From Prillingera fragicola (Eukaryota; Basidiomycota; Tremellomycetes; Trichosporonales; Trichosporonaceae), in assembly GCA_002335605.1 (NCBI GenBank), contig BEDY01000003.1, positions 682,001 through 746,000 on the forward strand: 64,000 nt of DNA, read 5' to 3'. The position numbers and the translations under genes are program-made. Position 1 is the stretch's first letter; each line of letters starts with the position of its first letter. Below the pieces are notes generated by a model that made no database searches, was not told the origin of the DNA, and saw only the letters and a list, made by a program, of their open reading frames with translations. Below are positions 30,867 to 42,501 of this stretch, piece by piece.

Positions 30867-33659
30867 CTAGACCGCAACGGCGCTCGAGTTCTCGAGACTC
30901 TCACGGCGATGCTCCTCGGCGGCGCTTACGAGCGCGTCAATGCCCAGCAGGGGGGCGTTGCCGCCAGACGACGAGGCTGGAGTCGCGCCCTGCCAGCTGC
31001 GCCTGCGCGGCGCCGCGAGCGGGCGGGGTTCGTGCGTGCCCTCGCGGCTGCGCGTGTCCTTGTCCTGCTCGCGATCACGCTCGCGCTCGTATTCGCGGTC
31101 AACGAGCGACGAGCGGTAGCCGGCAATGGAAGGCAGGTTAAAGTCGCGCTCGCGCTCGTCGTCATACTTGCCGCCCATGGCGGGAAGGTGGCGGCGGGGG
31201 GAAGGCGAGCGGCGACCAAAGGACAGCGGACCACTGCCCGCGCGTGGGACGAGCGGGGCAAGCTGAGTCGGGTGGTGCGGGTAGCGTGCGTCGCGAGCCT
31301 CACGGTCGCGCGAAAACTCGCTGGGGGTGACAACGCTGTGCGAGGCTGCCGACGAAACCGAGTCGCGCTCGCGAGGGTCACCGAGGCGCGGTGAGGGGTA
31401 GCCTTGCTTGCCGGCTGGGTCAAAGAAGGCGCGCTGGGCGGAGGACGGGGCAGCAAGAGGCGAAGGGCGCTCGCGGTCAGCACCCTCGCGGGGGTCGTTG
31501 GTCTCGAGGTATGGGAAGATGCCACGCTCAAGAGTCTCGCGGCGCTCCCAGCCCCACTCGCGGTAGACCTCGCTCCACCACACGTTGAGGCGGTCTTCGA
31601 GCGCGCGCTGGGCCGGAGTAGGCGAAGTGGCGCGGATGTGGTCGGTCCAGCAGGTGACGATCATGATCGGGAAGCACATGAGGGGACCTTCGCGACCGCG
31701 CTCGCCGAGCGAGTCAATGACAACGGTTAGGTTGTCGACAGCCTGGCCCTGGCGCTGAACAGCAAATGGCGCCCCAGAGTGCTTGCTCTGGAGATAGAAC
31801 ATGCCACACTCGGCGACGGCGTGCATGTAGGCAAAGGCCCAGCCGCTGAACGCAATCTCGGGAACGGTCGAGGCAATCTTGGTAATGCTCAGAGCAAGGT
31901 TGACCTCGTCAAAGCGGAGCTGGCGAGGGAGGTCGATGGCCCACGCCTTTAGAGCCTGCTCGTAGTGCGACGCAGGGAGGTGGCGTGCCTCATGCGAGCC
32001 CGATCCACCATTGTTGGCGATAGCCATAATGTTGGAGAAGAGCGAGAGGATGCGCAGAATGTGGCCAAGCTCGCCGACCTGGCCCTCCTCGGTGTGCCAG
32101 TTGCCCGTGCCTACGGCAATGCAGTCGCGGCGTCCAGGCTCGCGCCCGCCGGCAGCCATGCCGCCGTAGCGAGTCCAGTGGAGCTCGGGCCCAGGGAGGG
32201 GGACGTGGGAGAGCTCGTGGTCCAGAACACGACGAGGACGGCCACTGGCAGCCGAGCAAATGTCGCCAACAACACAGAGCCAGAACGTACGCGAGCGGAC
32301 CTCGGCGAGGGTGTAGTACTCGTTTGAGCTGAGGTTGAGAAGCGGCGAGGGAGGAGGGAGAGCGCCAGCGCTGTTGGGGCGGAGCACTGAGAGAGAAACG
32401 TCGAGGTAGAACAGACCGAGACGGGGCTGGCGGATCGAGTTGTAGTAGACCGACAACAGAAGCGCCGACTGCACAAACTCGGTCTCCTCCCACGATCCCG
32501 AGTCCTTGCGGAGCTGCTCCTCGGACCAGTGCTGGCGAATGTCAATGATGTGGTCGACACTTGCGCGGCAGCGCTCGGCAAACGCCTGTCCGCGGAGGTG
32601 CGGCGGCACGGACGCGGGGTATGCGGCAATCAGGACCTGGTTGTCGGACAGACGCGCGGCGAGCATGTAGATGGCGTCGAGGAGGAACTGGGACACACGA
32701 CCGAGGTAGAGCCTGTGCTGGAACGTCGGGAGGTGCAGCATGCTCGCGTAAGGGCGGGTACGTTTCATAAAGACTGCAAGGTTAGTGTGCGCTGCTAGAG
32801 TGGTACTCACTGTCGAGAAGCTCGGACTGGAGAACGAGATCACGCTCTACAACATCAATGGGCCCAAATGGCGCGCGACGCTCGGCGCCTTCGCGCCAGT
32901 CACTCGAGGGCGTGTGGACTGCGCGGTCGCCACCCTCGCGCTCGCGGTAGTCACGGCGCCACTCGTCGCCTGCGGCAGCGGCCGGAGCCCCGGCGTTGCT
33001 CGTGCTCAGACGACGCTCGGCACCGGCGGCGGCAGAAATGTAGGCAGTCTTTGCGCCGTTGGTGGGGGTATTCGGGGCCTCGTTCTCGTTGCTCACACGC
33101 TTGTTCATCGGCGTCGCCGACGAGTCGCGTGTGCGGGGAGGAGGAATCTGCTCGCCCTGGGCGTTGAGGTAGATGCATGGCCTGGCCGAGAACTCGCAGT
33201 TGCTGCAGGGTGCGAATCCGTCGCAGCGACGCTTGTTCTTCTAGATGAATGTCAGTATTTGGCTGTACGTTGTTGTGTGCGACATACGTGACACGCGCTA
33301 CACGCCTTTGCAAGACGTTTGCGCTTCCTGCCCTTTGTCGTGAGCTCCTCCTTGTCGAGCTCTGGTTTTGCGCGAGGAGCCTGGAGAGGTTCGCGGTCGG
33401 TCGCGACAGTGTACATAGGAGTGGAGCCGTTGTAGGCAATGGCGCTTTGGTTGCGGATCGGTGCTGGGCGAACGGGGTGATGGCCGGACCCCGGTGCCGC
33501 TAGTGGCGACGACTGTTTGGTGTCCGACTTTGACGCGCCCTCTAGCGCCTTTGGGGTATGCGAGCGCGGCTGGAGAGGTGGCGGAGTACGTTTGGCGGGT
33601 GGCTCGAGTTGAGCGGCAGCAGGTGCCCTGGCTGGAGGCACTGCCGAGTCGTCTGCCAT
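30867..33659 (-). CDS. Zn2Cys6 fungal transcription factor
   Basis: A 902-aa nuclear regulator from exons 33659-33288, 33240-32811 and 32773-30867. After a Pro-rich, basic N-terminus (nuclear-signal-like KGRKRKRLAK) comes the binuclear zinc cluster, C-x2-C-x6-C then C-x2-C-x6-C (CSACHKNKRRC, CSNCEFSARPC), interrupted by intron 1 right after CSACH. A linker leads to a fungal-specific regulatory domain (about 260-620) with LLDIFMKRTRPYASMLHLP and FVQSALLLSVYYNSIRQPRL. The C-terminal 250 residues are charged and repetitive (Arg/Glu/Asp-rich around YERERDREQDKD) and probably disordered. The target pathway is unknown. About 2.8 kb upstream is gene-free, and the first 1.3 kb of that is pyrimidine-rich on the coding strand, suggesting a long leader. 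Confidence 0.92.
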
Positions 33660-36499
33660 GGTGGCTAGTGGGTGGTGCGATGAGAAGTTGGTGATGCGGC
33701 TACACTACGAAGGAGGAGCGGTAGAGAAGGAAGCAGCAGACACTTTGGAGCGCGCTTTTACGGAAAAAAAGAACACGAGACGGATACAGGAGGATGAAGC
33801 AGAAGATGAGAAGGGCAGTGCTGCTATTGCCGCTGTTGACGATGACCGTGGGGAGGGGAGGATGGCGGCCCAGACCAGGGAAGACTGCAGTGGCGGCGGC
33901 GGCGGCGGTAGCGTGCAGAGGGGTCTGTGCGTTCTTCTGTGCGGGCAGGTGTAGCCGACGACAGCCGATGTAAAAGCAGCGGGCAAGCGGCGACAACTGT
34001 CGAGAGTTAGGTGAATGTGCACAGTACTCGATGGGTTTGACTGATAAACGAGCCTGGAACGCAAAGGATTGGCACCACAAGAGACGACAATGGGCGACGA
34101 CGACGAGGCAGAAACCGGCGGTGGCGTGCAAAGAACAAAGGATGTAAAGTGTACACACACACACGCACACACGCAGAGCCAGAGTCGTGGGGGGATAGAT
34201 GGAGGCAGACGATAGTGAGAAGACAGACAAGAGGTGGTGTCAGCAGGGATACCGGCGGCAAGAAAGAGCTGTGGCAGTGGGGCACACTGGCAAGGAAAAA
34301 CATACAGCAGTGACAACGGGGCTGTGTGTAGCGTTGGGGACTCGAGGTGGGCGAGTGGCAACGACGATGGGAGCGGAAAGAGACGGAGAACGGGTGCGAT
34401 GCACGCGGTGAGTGATGAGCGGCGCAAGAGTGGTAGAGAGGATGAAGGACGAATGGAGAATGGCCGGACGGGAGTCTGTAGCAGCAGCCGCCTGGGTCGT
34501 AGAGTGGCTCGTGACAAGGGATGCCGCATACGAAAGCCGCAGCAGCCGCACCAGCCGCAAAGTGCACCATCCACCACCGCCCACTGCTCTTCCTCCTCCC
34601 CACTGCTCCCCTCCTGCTCCCATGCACAGGCTGCAGACCCAGAGTCAAAACTGCCGCCGGCTCCCTTGCTCTCTCGATCCCCGTACTCATTCCTGCAGGG
34701 AACAAGAGGCACGACAGCACGCTGCCCCTCAATCGTCCACTCCCTTGACCGCACACGGCCGACACTCGCACGACGGGGCTCGGCGGGGGCACGGGGGGTT
34801 GCCCACATTGGCTTGCTCGCTGTTCGGAGCATAGACAAACCAGCCGGCCTGCCAAGCACTGTTGCACCCGCCCGAAAGTCGCAACTCGCCCAGGCATTCA
34901 TGCACCCCCGTTGGTGTATTAAAAACTCAAACCTGCTCGCAAGCAGCCACGGCACAGCTCTGCTCATCAAAGTGCCTAGCAGTAATGTAGCAAGTGCTAC
35001 TGGGCAGCGACCGCTCCACTGATCACTCTTCACCCCCGACGACACCCAACCCGAGGAACGCCATTACGGGCTTTACGGCCGTGGGCCGCCGGCTAGGATC
35101 TCAGGGTGGGGTGCCTGCGGGCCCTGCGGGAGGTGGACACGCCGGGCCGCCGGGCGAGATAGGCAGGTGCTTGCTGCCTGCGGTATTTGTGGGGCCTGCC
35201 AAAGGCCGCGGCGGGGCCATCTGCTGCGCCATGCGCGGGTGTGTTGGTGTTAGAGTGGCAGTTTATGTCTATATCTGGCGTCTTGAAGCGACAACGAAGG
35301 TGTGAGCAGCTTGTCTTTGTGGCGGACGCAGCACAGTGACGAGGAGCTCGAGCCAGCGCCGACGGACCACTGCCGCCCACTACCTCCGTCTGTTCGCCCG
35401 CGTTATCCCGATAACCCCTGAGCAACCACCAGCCAGTGCCGCAGACGCCGCTGCCGGCGGTACTTCCTGCCGCCGGATCGGGTAGCCGCGCACGCCAGCC
35501 GGCAAAAAGTTAAGCCAGACATCTCGCTTGCGTGCGACCGAACTATTGTGGCCAGGTCGCTGCAATCGAGTAGTGGAGCAGGTAGCGAGCAAGCGACGCG
35601 CGTCATGACCTGCTCAGCACTATGAACTGCTGGACTCACCAGCAAACACCAGAGTACCAGAGTCCTCTCCAGCGCCGCCCACGCACACGCGCACGCCCGA
35701 TCTTCGGCATCGCGGCACGGCGGTCAAACTCTCCACCGAGGCCAGGGCGAGTGCTCGACCCTGCGTGCGCTGAAGCAGGTCAGATCCAACCAGAACCGTG
35801 CCAGAGGTGAGGCGAGTGTACCCGGCCAACCTGACAGTACGAGCGGCGCACAGACCTCGTAGCGAAAAAGAGCAGCCGGCCTGACCGGCGACCGGCGTCG
35901 CCTGATATGGTCCGAGCCCGGTCCTAGAGGTCCGTGCAGCTCGGTCGGTGTCGGCATCAGTTGGGGAGAATGGCGAGTGTGGCGAGGTGGCGGCAGCGGC
36001 GGGGCTCTGGGCTTGATGTTGCCCGAGACGCAGCAAGATCAATATCGCGACCAGGGCTTGGTTGACTTCGCGGGTTGGTGTTGCTCCGCGGGCAACGATG
36101 CAGACTTCGTCAAGCGACGTCAATTCGTCAATGAGCTGCGGCCATGTTCCCAGGCATTGGCACGCTTCGACCGTTCATGCCGGTCAGTCATGAGCGAGGG
36201 GGCATACATGAGTGTCGCTGGCGACTTTGGCCAGTGCTCTCCTGGCGCCGAGGCACAATCTCGCTTACGCTGCGCTTGTGCGTCGAGTACCGCTGGCACG
36301 CTCGAGGCTGCCGCTCGAGCCGCCGGCCATGTGCGAAGATCTAGGATAGAGAGCTGAGCCGCATCGTGGGCCCGCGGAAGACGCTTTGGTGAGCAGGTGA
36401 TGAGGCGCTGGATCGTGAGCTTTCCCCATTGCTGCCACACTGTCAAATCATTATACCGTCCATGTCTATTGTCTATAATCTATGTAATATGTCTACTCG
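33660..36499. other. Long gene-free region upstream of the Zn2Cys6 gene
   Basis: The 2.8 kb have no supported gene, in contrast to typical gaps of 100-900 bp elsewhere. The half nearest the regulator is C/T-rich on the minus strand and contains a CA/GT tract (34153-34174). The far half is GC-rich with inverted short motifs. Open frames of up to 446 codons on the minus strand reflect the composition bias and lack family motifs. A long 5' leader with upstream reading frames or an uncharacterised non-coding RNA are the likely explanations. Confidence 0.5.
34153..34174 (+). repeat. Imperfect (AC)n microsatellite
   Basis: Alternating AC with two G interruptions, inside the presumed leader or promoter of the transcription factor gene. 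Confidence 0.8.
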
Positions 36500-38174
36500 C
36501 TACAGCTCGAGACTAAACTTGCTCATTGCCCTAAGCCTCGCGCCATACCTAAAGAAAACAAACGGAATCGGCGCCATGGCCGTGGCAAGCATGGCAAGCA
36601 AGAACATTGCCCACGTACTCTCCCACCCAAGGTTGTGCACCATGGCAGTGGTAAACAGGGGGAACCCGCCCCCGACGAGCGAGCGCATGAGCGTGTTGGC
36701 CGCAATGGCGCTGTTGGCAAACGACCGGTACATGCCGATGAGGTAGATAATGCCGCACTCGAACACGAGGACCATGCCGCACATCGTGACTGCGAGCGCG
36801 ACGATGCTGGGCCACACCGAGGCGACGAGCGCGGGGCCAGTGAATGTGAACCACAGCAGGCCGAGGGGGAGGAGCACCGCGCCGAGGCCCATGGGGATGA
36901 AGCGCTGTTCGGGAATGTCGTCTTGGTTCGTCGCTTTGAGGACGCGGGCGTAGCGGTTCATGTCGAGGATGATTAGGGCGCCGCCGGCTAGGATGCCAAC
37001 AAACACGGAGAGGAAGGGGAGGGTCGATTTGAACGCCGAGAGGCCGCGCATCTCGCCAAAGATGACCGGCAGAGCCGCCATGAGCATGTACAGCAGAGCA
37101 TACACAAAGCTCATGTAGATGGTGATAACAAGCAGCATGGGCTCGGTGAAGAGCATGCGCACAGGGCGGAGGACGTAGCGCATCACAATGTCGTGCGGGG
37201 AGAGAGTGACGGTGTCGAGCTCCGAGTGCCAGGCCCAGTTGGTGGTAGCGCGGCGGCGCTCGGCGGCCACACCTTTGAGAATGACGGGCGCGTAGGCCTC
37301 GTCCATGAACAGCGCGAGGAGGACCGTGGTGAGCAAGCCAAATGCAGCCATGAACCACTCGGTCCAGCGCCACCCGTAGCTGTCGCTCGTCGTCGCGAGC
37401 CCAGCACCGATAACGGGGCCGAGCGCGGGTCCACCGGCCGTCGCGACCGCAAAGAAGGCCACACCAGCCTGCACGTGGATCGAGTCATAGACGTCGTGGA
37501 AGAACCCGCCGCCAATGGCGTACGGAGCCGCACCAAAGACACCGCCAAAGAAGCGGCCCAGCATGACCGTAGCCAGGTTGCCGGCAGCGGCAGTCTGGAT
37601 ACTGAACATTGTGCCGAGGAAGATACCGAGCACGAGCGGCCACTTGCGACCGAGAACCTCGGAGAGGGGGCCAAAGATCTGCGGGCCGAAGGCAAAGCCA
37701 ATAACAAAGATAGAGTTGGCCAGCTCGGCAACCACCGGGCTAACGTTGAACTTGTCCGCGACGCCCGCGTTGGCGCCTGAGAGAATCGCTGAACCGACAC
37801 CGGCCCAGAGCGTTGCAATGGTCATGAGTGCCGTGTTGAAAATCTTGCGCCTCAACCTGCACAGTTAGCACCATCGCTCACGTCCTACACGGCACTTACG
37901 ACCAGTTCTGAGGGTTTCGCAGGTCGTCGGGGCCGTCAAAGGTGACGACGAACAAGTCTTCCTTTTCCAGCATGGCGCCAACAAGCTCAATGGGAACCTC
38001 GCCACGAACACGCTCGGCCTTCTCATCCGCGCGTGTGTTGGTGCGGGTGATGGTGGGGCTCAGTGCGAGGGGCGGTGCTGAAAACTTGCGAGCCTTGGGG
38101 AGGGGTAGGCCCGATTCGATGTCGTGTGAGGGTGTGGGAGACCACTCAGCGGGAGCCTGAGTCTGGATCGGCAT
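36500..38174 (-). CDS. MFS transporter, DHA1 (drug:H+ antiporter / polyamine exporter-like)
   Basis: A 543-aa, 12-helix transporter from exons 38174-37900 and 37856-36500 (43-nt intron). The hydrophilic N-terminus of about 90 residues ends in the DDLRNPQNWS block typical of fungal DHA1 proteins. The loop 2-3 motif is GPLSEVLGRKWPL. The motif C region in helix 5 is GGPALGPVIGAGLA. GWRWTEWFMAAFG and the DEAYAPVILK variant of PETYAPVLL follow. Such proteins export drugs, polyamines or other small organics at the plasma membrane using the proton gradient. The neighbouring Zn2Cys6 regulator might control it, but the two genes are 2.8 kb apart and this is only a positional hint. Confidence 0.9.
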
Positions 38175-38924
38175 GGTGATCGTAGCGAGATAAGATGGTG
38201 TAGTCGAAGGAGGGGGCGCTGGGCGTGAGTGCGAGTTTGTCGCGCGGCAGCCCCATGTTATATTAGTCCTCTCGCGTCCTTCATCCTACATTGGCCGCGA
38301 CGCGTCGGGCAAACTGAGTCAGCCATGAGCGCCATTGTTGGACGAGAGCGATGAGATTGTGCAAAGTTAGTCATTTGAGAGTGGAATTCGCCGCAGCTAC
38401 AGTACATTTGGTGAGATCGGGGCCGAGGATGTGCGGCGACTTGAACACTTCCGGCAGCTTTGCCACGTGGTTGTTGCGGCATTCTGTGCTCGGCTATGCT
38501 CGGGAGCATTTCAAGTGCTCGCCTGGCACAAGCTGCGGTGTCCATGCGGTCTCCTGACACATCTTTTAGGTGGTTTGCTTGGGTGTTCATTGACTGAGGC
38601 GAGATAACGACGGTGTTGATGCGAGGCTACACGTTCTAGAAAAGGGCAGCTTTGACTTGGTGGCAATTGACAAGAATGACTGCGTTGATGTGGACAGTGA
38701 GATAAGAGGAAGGTTGTACTGTTCAGAAGTCACCGCAGCAGAACTAGCGGAAGCAAATGGACGTGCATTACACGTGGTGTGGTATGACGTGCAGCCCATC
38801 CGAGGTATGCGGGGCCAAATTTGCCACCCAGCACGATGACGCACGCAGACACACCGAAACATGCATCCACATCGCACAGCTTGTCATCTCATCGCTCTCA
38901 TCTTTCTATCCTTACCCACACACA
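38175..38924. other. Intergenic region with a possible gene relic
   Basis: This 750-bp region separates the MFS gene from a small membrane protein gene. On the plus strand around 38605-38840 an open stretch without an ATG reads as an acidic, protein-like segment (for example FDLVAIDKNDCVDVDSEIRG, then LHVVWYDVQP). It could be a relic or a missed exon, but codon use is not GC3-rich and no splice partner is clear. Confidence 0.35.
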
Positions 38925-39687
38925 ATGTCTAATAACAACAAGAACAACTCAGGCAGCCACTCGTACGCCGCCGTCGCATCCGCACCCCCCGCCGCAGACT
39001 CGGCAGCCATCGAGGGCCAGCACGAGGGCGCCGCTCCCCCGCCTTGTGAGTACGCGGCTGTCGTGTGACAAACTGCACCCATCGACCGCCATCATACTCA
39101 CCCCTTCTCACCACCAACCCATTCTGAGCCCATCTAACAGCACGCAGACGTCCCGGGCCCCTCAGCACACGCACCCCAGTCCAAGTCCCCGCGCCAGACC
39201 TGGCGCCCCCAGAACCCGAACGTGCGCTCCGCCCCCGGCGGACAAGGCTACGATCCCGAGGGGGTCGTGTTCATTGTCTCGCCGCGCCACATTGCCGCTG
39301 CCCGCGCTCGTGCCCGCTTCTTTGGCGCGCTCTTCTGGGCCTTCCTGATTTATCTCGTTGCTGGGTTAGTTGTCCTCCCACTCTTGTTCTTTTTGATCTT
39401 GGCAATCATCGATGCCATGGGGCCGTAGGCGTGGCCACGCTCGCGACTCCGTGGTGCGTTGGCGACAGAGTGCTGGTTCGGACAGCAAGAACGGGATCTG
39501 ACGGCACAGCTCGATCCTCGGCGGCGGTATCTACGACGTGCAAAAGTCCAAGCACGATGCCGAGAAGCACCGCAAGCACCACCCCAACAGCAGCGACGAC
39601 TGGAGGATGGATGGCGCTGCGATCGCTGTAGGCGAGTCGGGGCAGATCGAGGTCGAGTCCCCCATGATTGTCGAGATTGTCGAGTAG
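38925..39687 (+). CDS. Small single-pass membrane protein of unknown function
   Basis: A 171-aa protein from exons 38925-39045, 39148-39364 and 39510-39687. An Asn/Ser/Pro-rich N-terminus reaches GYDPEGVVFIVSPRHIAAAR. One hydrophobic helix (ALFWAFLIYLVAGSILGGG) spans exons 2 and 3. The C-terminal part is charged and His/Lys-rich (KSKHDAEKHRKHHPNSSDDW), then acidic (GQIEVESPMIVEIVE). Reading through intron 2 gives a deceptively hydrophobic ending, but the GTTAGT donor and CAG acceptor place SILGGGIYDV directly after the helix and keep a long, polar, codon-biased tail. I do not recognise a family. It would sit in the ER or vacuole membrane with the tail cytosolic. Confidence 0.7.
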
Positions 39688-39833
39688 ACACACACACACC
39701 ACTCATTTTGTCTTCCTGTTTTCGTCGCGTAAAAGTTAGAAATCCCCACACGACCGCGACGATGCCCATGTATGCTTGTAGTGATGCACCTGCCTAAAAC
39801 TGCTACCCTCTCTACATCTCCCGTGTACAACAC

Positions 39834-41721
39834 CTAGACTCGAACAATCCTCGGCCACCTCGCCCCCACATTCACATCAACAAACTCACCCACGGGCTCG
39901 ACTGGGCCCCAAAGCAGCGCCAGCGCCCGAGCCCACTCTCGCCCTGCAAGCCAGAAGCGCAGGAGGATCTCATACCACCCACGCAAGCTTCGCCAGCGGC
40001 GCTCGGCGAGCCAGCGGGAGCCCCAGCCTGGCTGAGTGGCTTCGGCTGCCCGGCGCTGTTCTTCGGGGTTGACTTCGAGGATCTGTGTTTCCACGTACCT
40101 GGCCGTCAGCTATGGCCATGCGGTCGAGCAGACAAAAGGGTCACTCACTTGAGCCCGCGCAGTGTCAAGGCCTGCACCACATCATACACCGTGACGATCG
40201 AGTTGACAAGTCCAATGACGACAAACACAATGATGATGATACTGCCCTGGCCGCTGGCCTGCATGCGGCGGCGGAACCCCTCAAACATGCCTGTTCCGCG
40301 CAGGGTGTGCATGAGCTGCAGCGGCGCAAAGAGGCTGAGACTCGCAAGCAACGACAAAAAGGACAAGGAGCCGAGCAGCGCCATGCCTAGGATAAGCCTG
40401 ATGACCGTCTTGAGCGCCCAGGTCGAGAGCCAGCCCCAAGGTCCCTCGAGGGGTAGGCTCCAGGCGTCATAGGCCCGACCTGCGAGGTCGATAAAGGTGT
40501 CGACCGACTCTTCGATCATCTCGAGAACAAACGTCGCGCCGCCCGCGTACACTACCACTTGACCGTCTTCGCTCGACCAGAACGAACCCGGCGCGCTCGG
40601 GGCGGCGGCTTGTCCGGCTTCCTTGGCTGCTGCTGCGACTTTGGCTGCGGCTTCGGCCTCGTCGGCGGCCAGAGCGGCTTTCCAGAGTTGATGAAGAATC
40701 ATGTGACCTGCGAGCCAGGCTACGAGCAAAAAGATAACGACAGTGAGGAGCACGAGGATCGGGCGAGAGGTTGCCAAGCCGTAGGCTAGGGTGCGCTGAA
40801 TGCGGTATTGGTGGTGACACTGTGGGCATTCTGACGTTAGCGCCGAGACTCAAGGCGACCGTACCCATGAACCATTTCTGAAAATGTCAGCCGAGCTCGC
40901 TGGTGGCGACAGACTACTCACTGCGTTTGTGCCCGTTCCTCGCCACTGGTTGATGCACTTGACTGTGCCGTCAGTTCCACTGTCCACATCTGAGATATTG
41001 TTGGGCGACGCTCGCACGCACCATGGACATACTACTAAGGTCAGCCACATCCCACGCCAAACCCACGACTACTCACACGCATACTTCCAGAACACAAACA
41101 GGGGCTAATCAACCTCCCCAACTCGATCTCATCCTCGGGCCCTCCCAGACAAATCCTACACTGCCTCTCATCCAGTGCAGGCGTATCTGTTCCAATCTCG
41201 CGCAATGGCGTATCGGCCCTTCCTCCAGCGACGGCCTCGTCTAGCTCCTCCTTGACACGCATAAACTGGCTCGAGCTCTCCCTCCACCCGTCCTCTGTCG
41301 CTGCACCAAAGACGGGCACGACGCCGCTCGCCCTTGCCTCTGCAGCGGCAGCGGCGGCAGCGCGCACGTCTTCTGCCCCAGCGACGGGTACCTCCGGCTT
41401 GGCCTCGGCCACCTCTTGGCGCCCAGGCATGCCCGCCGGGCTTGCGCTGGCCCCAGAAGCGCCGCTGCTGAAGAGGGGCGCGAACGCATTGCCCGGAGAG
41501 CCGCCGTGAGACCCACCCAGTGCCGACGTGGAGCCGCGCTCAGGCGTAGAAGTCGGGAGTGTGGGTGCCCGGGCGCTCGGCCCGGCTGCGGAGGCGACGT
41601 CGACATCGTGACCGAGGTCGCGTGGAGGGGAGCCTATGGCGGCGTCGACGGCGAAGAGGTCATCGTCCTCTTCGTTGCTGTACAGGCGGCGGCGGAAGAG
41701 AGTGTGGTGTGGGTCTGACAT
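39834..41721 (-). CDS. RINGv (MARCH-type) membrane E3 ubiquitin ligase with two micro-exons
   Basis: A 551-aa protein from exons 41721-41077, 41031-41022, 40962-40922, 40877-40865, 40830-40149 and 40098-39834. After a disordered N-terminus of about 180 residues comes a C4HC3 RINGv finger: CRIC, then CLCSGS, VHVKC and CPQC. The conserved His and one Cys are only obtained when exons of 10 nt (encoding YVH plus one base) and 13 nt (KWFM plus one base) are included. Several membrane helices follow (ILVLLTVVIFLLVAWLAG, LILGMALLGSLSFLSLLASL, IIIIVFVVIGLVNSIVTVYD). Family members ubiquitinate membrane proteins in the ER or endosomes, such as Doa10/SSM4-like or MARCH ligases. Its size and helix number are smaller than Doa10. 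Substrates unknown. Confidence 0.87.
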
Positions 41722-41951
41722 TGCTTTTGTGGGTTGAGATATGGAGAGAGATGTAACGAGTTGGATAAGTGGAATGGCAACGAGGTGGGGGACTGCGTGT
41801 GGGGTGGGCCTAGTGACCGGAGTAATACCGGGTAATCTTCGCGATGGTCATGTCCATGTCTACCGAAGTCACAGAATATCCATATTACGACCTTGTCATA
41901 GTGTGTTTTTCGAGGCTGAGAGATACACATAGAGACTATAGCACGAGTTTA

Positions 41952-42140
41952 ATGTCCACCCAAAATGACCCCTTTGAAGGCCACGTCAAGCAGTGCATGT
42001 GTTCTGGACTGCGCCAAAAAACACACTACCATCACTTCTGCCACGCAGCATGTGGCATCATGTGTTTCTGCCCCACGCCACTGCTGCAATCATGGCCGGA
42101 GACAGGTCACATGTTGTACTGTTACAAGTCTATAGTCTAA
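41952..42140 (+). CDS. Possible small Cys/His-rich protein
   Basis: A 62-aa frame beginning MSTQNDPFEGHVKQCMC with Cys and His clustered as C-x-C, HYHHFC, then C-x3-C-x-C (CGIMCFC), and one more Cys near the end. It lies at the left edge of the Cys-rich minus-strand cluster but on the other strand, and its spacing differs from the C-x2-C-x6-C-x-C core. There is only a weak AT-rich element (CATATTA) about 65 bp upstream. It could be chance in low-GC DNA. Reported because its neighbours have similar composition. Confidence 0.25.
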   Translation: MSTQNDPFEGHVKQCMCSGLRQKTHYHHFCHAACGIMCFCPTPLLQSWPETGHMLYCYKSIV

Positions 42141-42324
42141 CATGCAAGTAGGCGTGTCCAAATAGTGCGACTTGACCGACGCCTCTGCCAGCTCCAACTG
42201 GTCATGTCTGCGGCACAAGACTCGTAACTCATCCCCTTCTGTGGCCACCAGGGCCGAATCTTTGATGTCGCTAAACTTATTTGTTGAGCCATCTACCCAA
42301 TCGCCTGACGGAACTCACTCTCTG

Positions 42325-42501
42325 TTACACGTTGCACCCACAGGTCTTTCTTTTCCCGCCACAATTGAAACAGCAGCTGCACACAGCGCCACATCGATCA
42401 CACTCTGGGCAGCAGTCGCAGTCGGTTGTCGAATCAGTGTCGCTGTTGTTGACGGGGTAACTGTAGACCGTGGGACTGATGCGGCTTGTCATGTTTCCCA
42501 T
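42325..42501 (-). CDS. Cysteine-rich microprotein, family member 2
   Basis: A 58-aa frame with eleven Cys. It starts MGNMTSRISPTVYSYPVN, then a short Ser/Thr/Asp linker, then the Cys region CDCCPECDRCGAVCSCC, FNCGGKRKTCGC, and two residues to the stop. The CCPECDRC core is close to CCSKCDGC of member 1 and CCSRCGGC of member 4, and all share C-x2-C-x6-C-x-C. The Cys density and the CxC/CC pairs resemble metallothioneins, but there is no match to a metallothionein I know. No signal peptide or membrane segment. A TATA-like AAATATAC lies only about 20 bp upstream, so the 5' end is uncertain. Confidence 0.5.
   Translation of the reverse strand: MGNMTSRISPTVYSYPVNNSDTDSTTDCDCCPECDRCGAVCSCCFNCGGKRKTCGCNV

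Noticed and set aside
33705..35045. 446-codon open frame on the minus strand upstream of the Zn2Cys6 gene
   Set aside because: Composition-driven: the strand is almost pure C/T over long stretches, giving Ser/Pro/Leu runs without domain features. Better explained as a pyrimidine-rich leader.
35620..36123. 167-codon minus-strand frame in the long gap
   Set aside because: Arg/Ala/Ser-rich translation of GC-rich DNA, without motifs or plausible splice partners.
39222..39428. Hydrophobic C-terminus of the small membrane protein read through intron 2
   Set aside because: Splicing GTTAGT to CAG joins a long, GC3-biased polar tail in frame. The read-through ending is intron sequence.
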